A stretch of 64,000 nucleotides of DNA from JAEMQF01 sp963850525 (lineage in GTDB: Bacteria; Pseudomonadota; Gammaproteobacteria; Burkholderiales; Burkholderiaceae_C). The notes under the pieces were generated by a model that was given only the letters and a program-made list of their open reading frames with translations, was not told the origin of the DNA and made no database searches. The translations under genes and the position numbers were made by a program. The DNA lies in NCBI GenBank assembly GCA_963850525.1, contig CAWKLQ010000008.1:1426001-1490000 (forward strand), in the 5' to 3' direction. Position 1 is the stretch's first letter. The number at the start of each line of letters is the position of its first letter. This document shows positions 1 to 7,664 of this stretch, piece by piece.

Positions 1-113
1 AGCTTGCGGATATCGATGACCTGCGGACCGATGCTGCCCTTGTAAATGGGCAAGTCGATGCTCGGGCTGCCGTCGGAGAACGTCAGCGTGGCTTTCGCGT
101 CGGAGGGGGTCAT
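1..113 (-). CDS. gltA: Citrate synthase, N-terminal fragment (runs off window)
   Basis: This is the first 37 or so residues of citrate synthase, which condenses oxaloacetate and acetyl-CoA at the entry of the TCA cycle. The visible N-terminus begins MTPSDAKATLTFSDG and contains the typical type II (gram-negative) opening, with LPIYKGSIGPQVIDIRKL running to the window edge. It lies 10 bases downstream of sdhE on the same strand and ends the gntR-sdhCDAB-sdhE-gltA series, so cotranscription with succinate dehydrogenase is likely. The 3' part lies outside the window. Confidence 0.9.
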   Translation of the reverse strand, partial: MTPSDAKATLTFSDGSPSIDLPIYKGSIGPQVIDIRK

Positions 114-123
114 GCTTGTTTCC

Positions 124-408
124 TTATGAACAGGCGGGAGCCTGGAGGGGCGTACTGCGGATGCGTTGCAATACGTCGCGAACCTCGTGATCGAGCTGCG
201 GATCCGGTTCGCAGCGACGCATGAAGAGGTCCAGCAAGTCGTTGTCGGCCAATTCCATCAAGGCATTCAGGCCGCGCACCTGAGCCGGCGTGATGGAAGC
301 CTCGTGACGGGCAAAGAAGCGCTGAATGAACAAGTCGTTCTCGAGCAAACCGCGCCGGCACTGCCACTTCAGGCGGTTCAGTGTGGTGGCGTCGACGCGA
401 GTGTCCAT
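124..408 (-). CDS. sdhE: FAD assembly factor SdhE
   Basis: This small cytosolic protein of 94 residues belongs to the SdhE/Sdh5 family, which promotes covalent flavinylation of SdhA. The diagnostic RGxxE motif is present as RGLLE at residues 19-23, followed by the usual ENDLFIQRFF stretch. The length is normal for the family. It sits between sdhB (6 bases upstream) and gltA (10 bases downstream) on the same strand, which is the common betaproteobacterial position. The C-terminus is short and less conserved. Confidence 0.93.
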   Translation of the reverse strand: MDTRVDATTLNRLKWQCRRGLLENDLFIQRFFARHEASITPAQVRGLNALMELADNDLLDLFMRRCEPDPQLDHEVRDVLQRIRSTPLQAPACS

Positions 409-414
409 GATCGA

Positions 415-1119
415 TCAGATGGCGCGGCGCACCATCATCTCCTTGATCTTGCCGATCGCCCGCGTCGGGTTCAGGCCCTTCGGGCACACGTCGACGCAGT
501 TCATGATGGTGTGGCAGCGGAAGAGCCGGTACGGGTCTTCGAGATTGTCCAGCCGCGCCTGCGTGTCGTGGTCGCGGCTGTCGGCGATGAATCGATACGC
601 CTGCAACAGCCCGGCCGGGCCGACGAACTTGTCGGGGTTCCACCAGAAGCTTGGGCAACTCGTCGAGCAGCTCGCACACAGAATGCACTCGTACAGGCCG
701 TTCAGTTCGTCGCGCTCTTCGGGGGACTGCAGGCGCTCTTTTTCCGGCGGGCGCTCGTCGTTGACGAGATACGGCTTGATCGAGTTGTATTGCTTGAAGA
801 ACTGCGTCATGTCGACGATCAGGTCGCGAATCACCGGCAAGCCCGGCAAGGGCTTGAGCACGATCGGATCTTTCAGCGTCAGCATGTTCGTCAGGCACGC
901 CAGTCCGTTCTTGCCGTTGATGTTCATCGCGTCGGACCCGCACACGCCTTCGCGGCAGGACCGGCGAAAACTCAAGCTCGGGTCGACCGCCTTCAATTTG
1001 CCCAGCGCGTCGAGCAACATGCGCTCGCTGCCGTCGAGCTCGACCTCGATGCGCTGCATGTAAGGCTTGGCGTCGGCGTCCGGGTTGTAGCGGTAGATCT
1101 GGAATACGCGCTGCGTCAT
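415..1119 (-). CDS. sdhB: Succinate dehydrogenase iron-sulfur subunit
   Basis: The 234-residue protein is the iron-sulfur subunit of complex II and carries electrons from the SdhA flavin to ubiquinone. The N-terminal ferredoxin-like domain has the 2Fe-2S ligands in CREGVCGSD (C55, C60) and the later C75. The C-terminal domain has the CILCASCSTSCP and CVDVCPKGLNP clusters for the 4Fe-4S and 3Fe-4S centres. Length and motifs are normal. It follows sdhA by 22 bases and precedes sdhE by 6 bases. Confidence 0.97.
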   Translation of the reverse strand: MTQRVFQIYRYNPDADAKPYMQRIEVELDGSERMLLDALGKLKAVDPSLSFRRSCREGVCGSDAMNINGKNGLACLTNMLTLKDPIVLKPLPGLPVIRDLIVDMTQFFKQYNSIKPYLVNDERPPEKERLQSPEERDELNGLYECILCASCSTSCPSFWWNPDKFVGPAGLLQAYRFIADSRDHDTQARLDNLEDPYRLFRCHTIMNCVDVCPKGLNPTRAIGKIKEMMVRRAI

Positions 1120-1141
1120 GGTGGCTTTCTTCGGATCGGCG

Positions 1142-2938
1142 TCAGAACGATCGGATCTTCGGCGGAATCGACTCGGTGGTCAGCGGTGTCATTCGCACCG
1201 GCTTGTAGTCCAGGCGATCGCCTTGCGCGTACCACAGCGTGTGCTTCATCCACTCCCGGTCGTTGCGCCCGTTGGGGAATTCAGGGCTGTCGGCATAGTC
1301 GTTCACGGTGTGCGCGCCTCGGCTCTCATGGCGCGCCGCCGCGGAGACCATCGTCGCGCGTGCCGCTTCGATCAGGTTGTCGACTTCGAGCGCTTCAATT
1401 CGCGCCGTGTTGAACACCTTGGACTTGTCGCCCAGGTGAATGCCCTTGACACGCTGCGACAGCGCCTTGATCTTGTCCACCCCTTCGTCCAGCATCGCCT
1501 GGGTGCGGAACACGCCGGCGTGGCGCTGCATCGCCGATCGAATGTCGTTCGCGACGTCCTGCGCGTACTCACCGGCCGAACTTGCGTCCAGGCGCGCCAG
1601 GCGCGCGCGCGTCGGATCGGCCGCGTCGACGGGCAAGGGCTTGTGCAACTGTGCGCCCAATCCGGCATCGACCAGGTGATTGCCCGCAGCGCGGCCGAAC
1701 ACCAGGAGGTCGAGCAACGAATTCGTGCCGAGCCGGTTCGCGCCGTGCACGCTGACACACGCGCATTCGCCCACCGCGTACAAGCCGTTCACGACGGAAT
1801 TCGGATTGCCGCCCTTGGGCTCGGCGACCTGGCCGTGAATCGTCGTCGGGATTCCGCCCATCTGGTAGTGGATCGTCGGCACGACGGGAATCGGCTCTTT
1901 CGTGATGTCGACGTTGGCGAAGTTGTGGCCGATCTCGTAGACGCTCGGCAGGCGCTTCAGAATGTCTTCCGAGCCGATGTGCGTCATGTCCAGGTGGATG
2001 TAATCCTTGTTCGGCCCGCAGCCGCGCCCTTCCTTGATCTCCTGGTCCATGCAACGCGACACGAAGTCGCGCGGCGCGAGGTCTTTCAGCGTCGGCGCAT
2101 ACCGCTCCATGAAGCGCTCGCCATCGCTGTTGCGCAGGATCGCGCCCTCGCCGCGGCAGCCTTCGGTGAGCAGAACTCCGGCGCCGGCCACACCCGTGGG
2201 GTGGAACTGCCAGAACTCCATGTCCTGCAGCGGCAGGCCGGCTCGCGCCGCCAGGCCCAGGCCGTCGCCGGTGTTGATGAAGGCGTTTGTCGACGCGGCG
2301 AAGATGCGTCCGGCGCCGCCGGTGGCGAGCAGCGTCACCTTGGCCTCCAGGATGTGCAGCTCGCCGGTCTCCATCTCGAGCGCCGTGACGCCGACCACGT
2401 CGCCATCGGCGTCGCGGATCAGGTCCAGCGCCATCCACTCGACAAAGAAGTTGGCCCGCGCCTTGATGTTCTGCTGGTAGAGCGTGTGCAGCATCGCGTG
2501 GCCGGTGCGGTCCGCAGCGGCGCAGGCGCGCTGCACCGGCTTTTCACCGTAGTTCGCCGTGTGGCCGCCAAACGGGCGCTGGTAAATCGTGCCGTCGGGA
2601 TTCCGGTCGAACGGCATGCCGAAATGCTCGAGCTCGTAGACAACCTTGGGCGCCTCGCGACACATGAATTCGATCGCGTCCTGGTCGCCCAGCCAGTCGG
2701 AGCCCTTCACCGTGTCGTAGAAGTGGTAGTGCCAGTTGTCTTCGCTCATGTTGCCCAAGGCCGCGCCGATGCCGCCTTGCGCGGCCACCGTGTGCGAGCG
2801 CGTCGGGAACACCTTGGACAGCACGGCCACATTGAGCCCGGCCTGCGCGAGCTGCAGCGAGGCACGCATTCCCGAGCCGCCGGCACCGACGATCACGACG
2901 TCGAACCTGCGCCTCGGGAGGGACGATTGCGACACCAT
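1142..2938 (-). CDS. sdhA: Succinate dehydrogenase flavoprotein subunit
   Basis: This 598-residue flavoprotein oxidises succinate to fumarate. The Rossmann motif VIVGAGGSGMRA lies near residues 13-24. The SHTVAAQGG motif carries the histidine that normally binds FAD covalently, and later come RGEGAILRN and HGANRLGTNSLLDL. The start at 2938 was chosen because its ATG overlaps the sdhD stop by one base (TGATG on the minus strand); in-frame residues upstream belong to the sdhD region read in another frame. It is part of the gntR-sdhCDAB-sdhE-gltA operon. Confidence 0.97.
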   Translation of the reverse strand: MVSQSSLPRRRFDVVIVGAGGSGMRASLQLAQAGLNVAVLSKVFPTRSHTVAAQGGIGAALGNMSEDNWHYHFYDTVKGSDWLGDQDAIEFMCREAPKVVYELEHFGMPFDRNPDGTIYQRPFGGHTANYGEKPVQRACAAADRTGHAMLHTLYQQNIKARANFFVEWMALDLIRDADGDVVGVTALEMETGELHILEAKVTLLATGGAGRIFAASTNAFINTGDGLGLAARAGLPLQDMEFWQFHPTGVAGAGVLLTEGCRGEGAILRNSDGERFMERYAPTLKDLAPRDFVSRCMDQEIKEGRGCGPNKDYIHLDMTHIGSEDILKRLPSVYEIGHNFANVDITKEPIPVVPTIHYQMGGIPTTIHGQVAEPKGGNPNSVVNGLYAVGECACVSVHGANRLGTNSLLDLLVFGRAAGNHLVDAGLGAQLHKPLPVDAADPTRARLARLDASSAGEYAQDVANDIRSAMQRHAGVFRTQAMLDEGVDKIKALSQRVKGIHLGDKSKVFNTARIEALEVDNLIEAARATMVSAAARHESRGAHTVNDYADSPEFPNGRNDREWMKHTLWYAQGDRLDYKPVRMTPLTTESIPPKIRSF

Positions 2939-3312
2939 CAAAGTCTCCACAACACCTGGATCGCCCATCCGGTGCAACCCACCAGCCAGACCAGCGTGGC
3001 CACTTGCAGGCACAGGCGCAGGACCACGCCGTGCACGTAATCCATCAGGATGTCGCGCATGCCCACCCAGGCGTGAATCGCCAGCGCAACGATCACGCTG
3101 AAGGTCAACACGCGCATCCACTGCCGGGAGAAGATGGCGGCCCAACGGTCGTAGTCGAGTTCGCCGCCGAACAACAGCTGCACGAGCAGGACGATCGTGA
3201 ACAAGGCCATCAACGCGGCGGTGACGCGCTGCGACAACCAATCGCGCAAGCCGTAGTGCGCGCCGACAACGATGCGTTTGGATCCGAAGTTCTGTGCCTG
3301 AATGTCCGACAT
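2938..3312 (-). CDS. sdhD: Succinate dehydrogenase membrane anchor subunit D
   Basis: The 124-residue membrane anchor forms, with SdhC, the haem b and quinone site of complex II. Three hydrophobic helices are visible, roughly at residues 30-50, 65-85 and 95-118. The conserved HAWVGMRDILMDYV segment in the second helix region carries the likely haem-ligand histidine. The start MSDIQAQNFGSKR was preferred because the in-frame extension upstream overlaps sdhC and is not hydrophobic. The stop overlaps the sdhA start by one base. Confidence 0.93.
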   Translation of the reverse strand: MSDIQAQNFGSKRIVVGAHYGLRDWLSQRVTAALMALFTIVLLVQLLFGGELDYDRWAAIFSRQWMRVLTFSVIVALAIHAWVGMRDILMDYVHGVVLRLCLQVATLVWLVGCTGWAIQVLWRL

Positions 3313-3323
3313 GTCGCGGCGCC

Positions 3324-3758
3324 TCAGAAAAACAACTTGAAGCCCAGCACCAGCGTCAGCGCGCCGCTCAAGGCCAGCGTCGCGATTGCGGAAACGCGCC
3401 CGAATTCGAGGCTCACGGCGTGCGTGGCGTCCATCCACAGATGGCGCAACCCGGCGATGAAATGGTGCAAGTAGGACCAGATCAGCGCGAGCGCCACGAG
3501 CTTGAAAAACCAGCCGGGAAGGAAACCCACGCCGCCCAGGAACAGGGCAACGAACTGGCTGTGGCTGATCTCCGTGCTCAGGCTCGTATCGAACATCCAG
3601 ACGATGAACGGCAGCAGCACAAACATCAGCGCCCCGCTGGCGCGGTGCAGGATAGACACCCACCCGGCGAGCGGAAGCCGGTATTGGAGTGCGTCGACCA
3701 AGCGCATTGTTCCGGGCCGTCGCGCCTGGGGCGCCCTGTGATTCGTCGGTTCCGTCAT
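3324..3758 (-). CDS. sdhC: Succinate dehydrogenase cytochrome b556 subunit C
   Basis: This 144-residue integral membrane protein is the cytochrome b556 subunit of complex II. It has the family signature around SILHRASGALMFVLLP and the HHFIAGLRHLWMD helix that holds the haem-ligand histidine. Three transmembrane segments are apparent. It is the first sdh gene, 90 bases downstream of the GntR regulator gene and 11 bases before sdhD. The 90-base gap is the most likely place for an sdh promoter or operator, although no clear -35/-10 pair was found in it. Confidence 0.94.
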   Translation of the reverse strand: MTEPTNHRAPQARRPGTMRLVDALQYRLPLAGWVSILHRASGALMFVLLPFIVWMFDTSLSTEISHSQFVALFLGGVGFLPGWFFKLVALALIWSYLHHFIAGLRHLWMDATHAVSLEFGRVSAIATLALSGALTLVLGFKLFF

Positions 3759-3848
3759 ACCCGGGTCAATTGTTCTTGTGGATGCGGTTCTGGTTCACGT
3801 GCAGCGCTTGAGTTTATTGCAACGCAGCAGCGGATTGTGCATGCCGGT

Positions 3849-4616
3849 TCAGTTCAGCTCATTGCGGTAGTGATGCGCCGTCGTTTCGTACAGACCGCGA
3901 CGCAGTTCCATGGGTGCGTCGCCATAGGTCAGCGACAGGCGCTCGACGCTCAGCAACGGCGCGCCTTCGGTCACCCCCAGATGAAACGCCGCCTCGGCGG
4001 TGGCGGCGACGGCGCGGATGCGTTCCTCGGCGCGGATCATGCGAACCCCGAACTCGCTCTCGAACAGGCCGTACAGGGGCCCACGATAGCTCGCGAGTTG
4101 CTCCGCCGAGAGCCCGCGGAAATGGTTTCCGGGCAGCCAGATGTCGTCGAAGACGACCGGCTTGCCGCGAAACGAGAGCACACGCCGCACCTGGACCACG
4201 GCTTCGCCACTCTTCAGCCCCAGCGCACTCGCCACGTCAGCGCTCGCCGACAGGTGCCGGCAGTCGATGAGGCGGCGCTGCATTCGGTTCGGATCGCCGT
4301 CATCGGGTTGCAGGCGCAAAAAGCGGAACTGCACGCGCTCTTCGCTGTGCGTGGCGACGAACGTGCCCTTGCCCTGGCGTCGCACGAGCAGGTTGTCGGC
4401 GGCGAGTTCGTCGATCGCCTTGCGCACCGTGCCCTGGCTGACGCGAAAGCGCAGCGCCAAGTCCTTTTCGCTCGGAATGCCTTCGCCCGGGCGCCACACG
4501 CCCGCTTGCAAGTCGCGCGTCATGAGCGCCTTGATCTGCCGGTACAGCGGCGCAAACGCCGGCGTCTCTTCGGCGCGCTTGGGGCGCGGTGCGGAATCGG
4601 GATTGACGCTCGACAT
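3849..4616 (-). CDS. GntR/HutC-family transcriptional regulator
   Basis: This 255-residue repressor-type protein has an N-terminal GntR winged helix (about residues 20-90), including the IPSEKDLALRFRVSQGTVRKAI helix-turn-helix. A C-terminal UTRA ligand-binding domain follows (about 105-245). The start at 4616 (MSSVNPDSAPRP) gives normal family length; the open frame upstream is antisense to mdh. It lies directly upstream of sdhC on the same strand and is divergent from mdh across 156 bases. The position suggests control of the sdh/TCA genes, as seen repeatedly in Burkholderiales. The ligand is not predictable from sequence. Confidence 0.92.
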   Translation of the reverse strand: MSSVNPDSAPRPKRAEETPAFAPLYRQIKALMTRDLQAGVWRPGEGIPSEKDLALRFRVSQGTVRKAIDELAADNLLVRRQGKGTFVATHSEERVQFRFLRLQPDDGDPNRMQRRLIDCRHLSASADVASALGLKSGEAVVQVRRVLSFRGKPVVFDDIWLPGNHFRGLSAEQLASYRGPLYGLFESEFGVRMIRAEERIRAVAATAEAAFHLGVTEGAPLLSVERLSLTYGDAPMELRRGLYETTAHHYRNELN

Positions 4617-4772
4617 GGGGCGCGATTGCAGCACAGCCGGGTGAGCGCGTCCACGGGAATTCAGGCCGAGCGCGCGACGCTTGGCAAGCACATCGCGGGG
4701 CAGCACAGCGCCGACTGGGCGCAAGGCACGCACCTCCCCTACACTTTGCGCTCTACGCTTGGAGGACAACGC

Positions 4773-5759
4773 ATGAGCAAGAAACCCGTTCGAGTCGCCG
4801 TGACCGGAGCTGCCGGACAAATCGGCTATGCCCTGCTGTTTCGCATCGCCGCCGGCGAGATGTTGGGCAAGGACCAGCCCGTCGTGCTGCAGCTTCTCGA
4901 AATCCCCGATGAGAAGGCACAGAAGGCGCTCAAGGGCGTGATGATGGAACTTGAGGACTGCGCGTTCCCGCTGCTCGCCGGCATGCAAGCGCACAGCGAC
5001 GCGGCCGCGGCGTTCCAAGACACCGACTACGCCTTGCTCGTCGGCGCCCGGCCACGCGGCCCCGGCATGGAACGCAAAGACCTGCTGGCCGCAAACGCGC
5101 AAATCTTTACCGTGCAAGGCAAGGCGCTGAACGCCGCGGCGTCGCGCGCGGTGCGTGTGCTCGTCGTCGGGAATCCGGCGAACACGAACGCCTACATCGC
5201 GATGAAGAGCGCACCCGACCTGCCGCGCAAGAACTTCACGGCGATGCTGCGCCTGGACCACAACCGCGCCGCGAGCCAAGTCGCAGCGAAGACCGGAAAG
5301 CCTGTGGCTGACATCGAAAAGCTCTGCGTCTGGGGCAACCACTCGCCGACGATGTACGCCGACTATCGCTTCGCGACGGTCGCCGGCAAGCCCGTCAAGG
5401 ACATGATCAACGACCAGGTCTGGAACAAGGACGTGTTCCTGCCCACCGTCGGCAAACGCGGCGCAGCGATCATCGAGGCGCGAGGCCTGTCTTCGGCGGC
5501 GTCGGCGGCCAACGCCGCAATCGACCACATGCGCGACTGGGCGATCGGAACGAACGGCAGGTGGGTCACGATGGGCGTGGCGAGCAACGGCGACTACGGC
5601 ATTCCCAAAGACCTGATGTTCGGCTTCCCCGTCACCACGGCGGGCGGCGAGTACAGCGTTGTGCAAGGCTTGACCATCGATGCGTTCAGCCAGGAGCGCA
5701 TCAATGTGACGCTCAAGGAATTGCTCGAGGAACAGGCGGGAGTCGCGCACCTGCTTTGA
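4773..5759 (+). CDS. mdh: Malate dehydrogenase
   Basis: The 328-residue NAD-dependent malate dehydrogenase oxidises malate to oxaloacetate. The NAD-binding motif TGAAGQIGYALL begins at residue 10. GARPRGPGMERKDLL carries substrate-binding arginines, and the catalytic histidine lies in CVWGNHSPTMYAD. The start is fixed by a strong GGAGGA ribosome binding site at 4761-4766, six bases before the ATG. It is the cytosolic-type enzyme of betaproteobacteria. It is divergent from the gntR-sdh operon, so the 4617-4772 gap must hold two back-to-back promoters. Confidence 0.97.
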   Translation: MSKKPVRVAVTGAAGQIGYALLFRIAAGEMLGKDQPVVLQLLEIPDEKAQKALKGVMMELEDCAFPLLAGMQAHSDAAAAFQDTDYALLVGARPRGPGMERKDLLAANAQIFTVQGKALNAAASRAVRVLVVGNPANTNAYIAMKSAPDLPRKNFTAMLRLDHNRAASQVAAKTGKPVADIEKLCVWGNHSPTMYADYRFATVAGKPVKDMINDQVWNKDVFLPTVGKRGAAIIEARGLSSAASAANAAIDHMRDWAIGTNGRWVTMGVASNGDYGIPKDLMFGFPVTTAGGEYSVVQGLTIDAFSQERINVTLKELLEEQAGVAHLL

Positions 5760-6097
5760 CGCGCCGGCGTGCGTGCAAACTGCGCGCCCCGAGTCGTAAC
5801 CGCATGCAGTGCATGCTCGCGCCGGCCCCGCCCGGGGCGCGCTGCGGGCAGCGCGAAACTTGAGGGGCACACGCTGCCGCCGAGCGTGAAATTGCGACGC
5901 AAACCGGGCTCGGGTGGCGCGGCATTCCGCTGCACGGGCTTATAACTTGGCGACCAAGGTGCACAAGTTCCGGTCGAATCGATTCGGCCCATCTGCGGGC
6001 ATTGCGGCGCGCACCGGAGCGTCGTTGCACCTTGCTACTGCGCGAGCGCCTCGGCCTCGCAGAATGCACCCGTCACCCCTACCCAAGGAGAATTGAG
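5760..6097. other. 338-base intergenic region between mdh and an exported-protein gene
   Basis: No convincing gene was found here. A perfect 8-bp inverted repeat (CGCGCTGC, two-base loop, GCAGCGCG) at 5838-5855 lies 79 bases after the mdh stop but has no T-run, so it is a weak terminator candidate. A TATAAC box at 5940-5945 could be a -10 element for the next gene, but no matching -35 was identified. The ribosome binding site AAGGAG for the next gene lies at 6085-6090. Confidence 0.4.
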
Positions 6098-6526
6098 ATG
6101 AAATTTTCGATGTCGTGCCTGGCTGCATGCCTCGCGCTCGGCGGCCTGGCCACGGCAGCCGCGGCCGCCACAGACCCTCCGGCCAAGCCGGCGGCAAAGA
6201 AGCCCGCAGCCACGGCCGCAGCCCCGTCGCTCAGCGCCGGGCAAATCTCGGCTGCTGATCGCGTGCTGACGGGCAAGGTGAAATGCGAATTCGATCAGTC
6301 GATCGACGTGGTTCCCGTGAGCGGAAAGAAGGGCTACTTCAGCGTCGCCTTCAAGGGCAAGACCTACACCATGGTCCCTGAAGCCACGACGACGGGCGCG
6401 GTGCGCCTGGAAGACAAGAAGGCCGGCATGATGTGGCTGCAGATCGCCAACAAGTCGATGCTGATGAACACCAAGGCCGGCCAGCGCATGGTCGACAACT
6501 GCCAGCACCCGTCGCAGCAGTCCTGA
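6098..6526 (+). CDS. Conserved exported protein of unknown function
   Basis: This 142-residue protein has a clear signal peptide (MKFSMSCLAACLALGG, cleavage after the AAAAA stretch near residue 24). An alanine/proline/lysine-rich linker to about residue 50 follows. The remaining globular domain of about 90 residues contains KCEFDQSIDVVPV and GYFSVAFKGKTYTMVPE. It is probably periplasmic. Two cysteines of the mature part could form a disulfide. The start is set by AAGGAG eight bases upstream. A strong intrinsic terminator follows, so it is probably monocistronic. I recognise the pattern as a conserved burkholderial protein but cannot assign a function. Confidence 0.8.
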   Translation: MKFSMSCLAACLALGGLATAAAAATDPPAKPAAKKPAATAAAPSLSAGQISAADRVLTGKVKCEFDQSIDVVPVSGKKGYFSVAFKGKTYTMVPEATTTGAVRLEDKKAGMMWLQIANKSMLMNTKAGQRMVDNCQHPSQQS

Positions 6527-6560
6527 TCGATCCGGGCGGCGGCGACACCGCCGCTGCAAC

Positions 6561-6599
6561 ATGGCGCCGCCTGTGCAACACAGCGGCGCCATTTTCATT
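6561..6599 (+). terminator. Rho-independent terminator after the exported-protein gene
   Basis: ATGGCGCCGC at 6561-6570 pairs perfectly with GCGGCGCCAT at 6583-6592. The stem is extended by TGTG/CACA with one bulged C and closes on a three-base CAA loop. The downstream arm runs into TTTCATT. It begins 34 bases after the stop codon at 6526. Confidence 0.8.
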
Positions 6600-6730
6600 G
6601 AGGACGGAGCCGCCACGGCACGGCGCTCACCGCGTGCGGCCGCACTGAGGCAACGCGAGTCAGGCGAGAATGCGCTTCAGCCTGGCCGATCCTTGACTCG
6701 GTGGCGCCAACAACCGAGGAATCGCCGCCG

Positions 6731-7345
6731 ATGAAGATCATGCTTGTGGGACAAAAATGGCTTGGCGCGCAGGTGTTCGGCAGCCTGCGCAAGGCGCCTC
6801 ACGAGGTGCTCGCGGTGGCCGCACCGAGCGCCGAAGATCGGCTCTGGGCAGCAGCCTTGCAGAGCGGAATCCCCGCGGTGCAGGTCGGCAAACGCCTCGA
6901 AGCGGAACACGTACCCGCGGGGACAGACCTGATCGTCTGTGCCCACGCGCACTGCTTCATCAGTGACGCGGCGCGCCAGGCGACGCGCCTGGGCGCGATC
7001 GGCTATCACCCGAGCCTGCTTCCGCTGCACCGCGGGCGCGACGCCATCGAGTGGGCGATCCGCTTTCGCGAGCGCATCACCGGCGGCTCGGTGTACTGGA
7101 TGGACGACCGCGCGGACGGCGGCCCGGTGGTTTGCCAGGACTGGTGTTTCATTCGCCCCGAAGACACCGCCGAAGATCTGTGGCGGCGCGACCTCGGGCC
7201 GATGGGGGTGAAGTTGCTCGATCAGGCGGTGGCGCTGATCGCGCAGGGCGGAGGTGTCGGCAAGCCGCAAGACGAATCGCTCCACACCTGGGAGCCCGCA
7301 CTGCATTCGCGCAAAGCGCTGAGCGCCGGCCCGAACGGAAGCTGA
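6731..7345 (+). CDS. Formyltransferase-family protein (methionyl-tRNA formyltransferase-like, short)
   Basis: The 204-residue protein consists only of the formyltransferase N domain. Visible motifs are CAHAHCF (position of the catalytic Asn-x-His region), YHPSLLPLHRGRDAIEWAI (substrate loop) and VYWMDDRADGGPVV with the conserved aspartate. It is far shorter than Fmt (about 310 residues) and lacks the C-terminal tRNA-binding domain. It is therefore more likely a formyl transfer enzyme acting on a small molecule or sugar nucleotide. The start at 6731 has GAGGA at 6716-6720. It stands alone; a palindromic repeat begins two bases after its stop. Confidence 0.8.
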   Translation: MKIMLVGQKWLGAQVFGSLRKAPHEVLAVAAPSAEDRLWAAALQSGIPAVQVGKRLEAEHVPAGTDLIVCAHAHCFISDAARQATRLGAIGYHPSLLPLHRGRDAIEWAIRFRERITGGSVYWMDDRADGGPVVCQDWCFIRPEDTAEDLWRRDLGPMGVKLLDQAVALIAQGGGVGKPQDESLHTWEPALHSRKALSAGPNGS

Positions 7346-7347
7346 TC

Positions 7348-7640
7348 CGAATTCGCGTTCGATCGGATAGGAGAGTCGTCGGAATTCGGCCCTTTGCTGC
7401 CGTTTGAACGTCCGCTTGGGGTGCGCTCACGCGTCGACGCAGGATATTCGTCATCCCGGCGAAAGCCGGGATCCACCCGTGGAAGTCGCGCCTCCAGCGA
7501 AGCGTTCATTGCGTGCATCCGGTGGATCCCGGCTTGCGCCGGGATGACGAGGGTTGTTCGGCAAGCCTCGAGGCCACATCGAACGTCAGCAATGGGCCCA
7601 TTGCCGCCTCCAAATCTGCCGCAACCGGAATGCGAATTCG
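7348..7640. repeat. Palindromic intergenic element, copy 1 (293 bp)
   Basis: The ends are inverted: CGAATTCGCGTTC at 7348-7360 matches the reverse complement of 7628-7640 at 12 of 13 positions. A second inverted pair follows inside, GGCCCTTTGCTGCCGTT at 7388-7404 against the complement of the CAGCAATGGGCC region at 7581-7599. Both pairs are centred near 7494. A nested CCCGGCG-type repeat occupies the middle. The left end shares its first 18 bases, and the GGCCCTTTGCTGCCGTT block at nearly the same spacing, with the element at 17128. It lies between the formyltransferase and sbcB genes and contains no plausible gene. Confidence 0.75.
7450..7548. repeat. CCCGGCG-type inverted repeat, copy 1
   Basis: GTCATCCCGGCGAAAGCCGG begins at 7450 and continues to 7477. 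Its inverted partner is at 7521-7548 (GGTGGATCCCGG then CGCCGGGATGAC). Each arm is itself a small hairpin (CCCGGC/GCCGGG). The same unit occurs at 36477-36550 and 45202-45270, always in noncoding DNA next to a gene end. It resembles REP-type intergenic repeats. Confidence 0.75.
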
Positions 7641-7664
7641 CAGGCCACGCTCCACGCAGCCCGC

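Noticed and set aside
1118..3040. A 640-codon open frame on plus, opposite sdhA
   Set aside because: It is the antisense of a well-conserved gene in a GC-rich genome, lacks any recognisable domain and has an arginine/alanine/valine/glutamine bias typical of shadow frames.
3294..4772. Long upstream extension of the mdh frame on plus
   Set aside because: It is antisense to sdhC and gntR; the mdh start at 4773 has a strong ribosome binding site and the expected N-terminus.
5838..5855. Terminator after mdh (CGCGCTGC/GCAGCGCG)
   Set aside because: The hairpin is perfect but short, with no T-run, and lies 79 bases after the stop; it is listed only inside the intergenic note.
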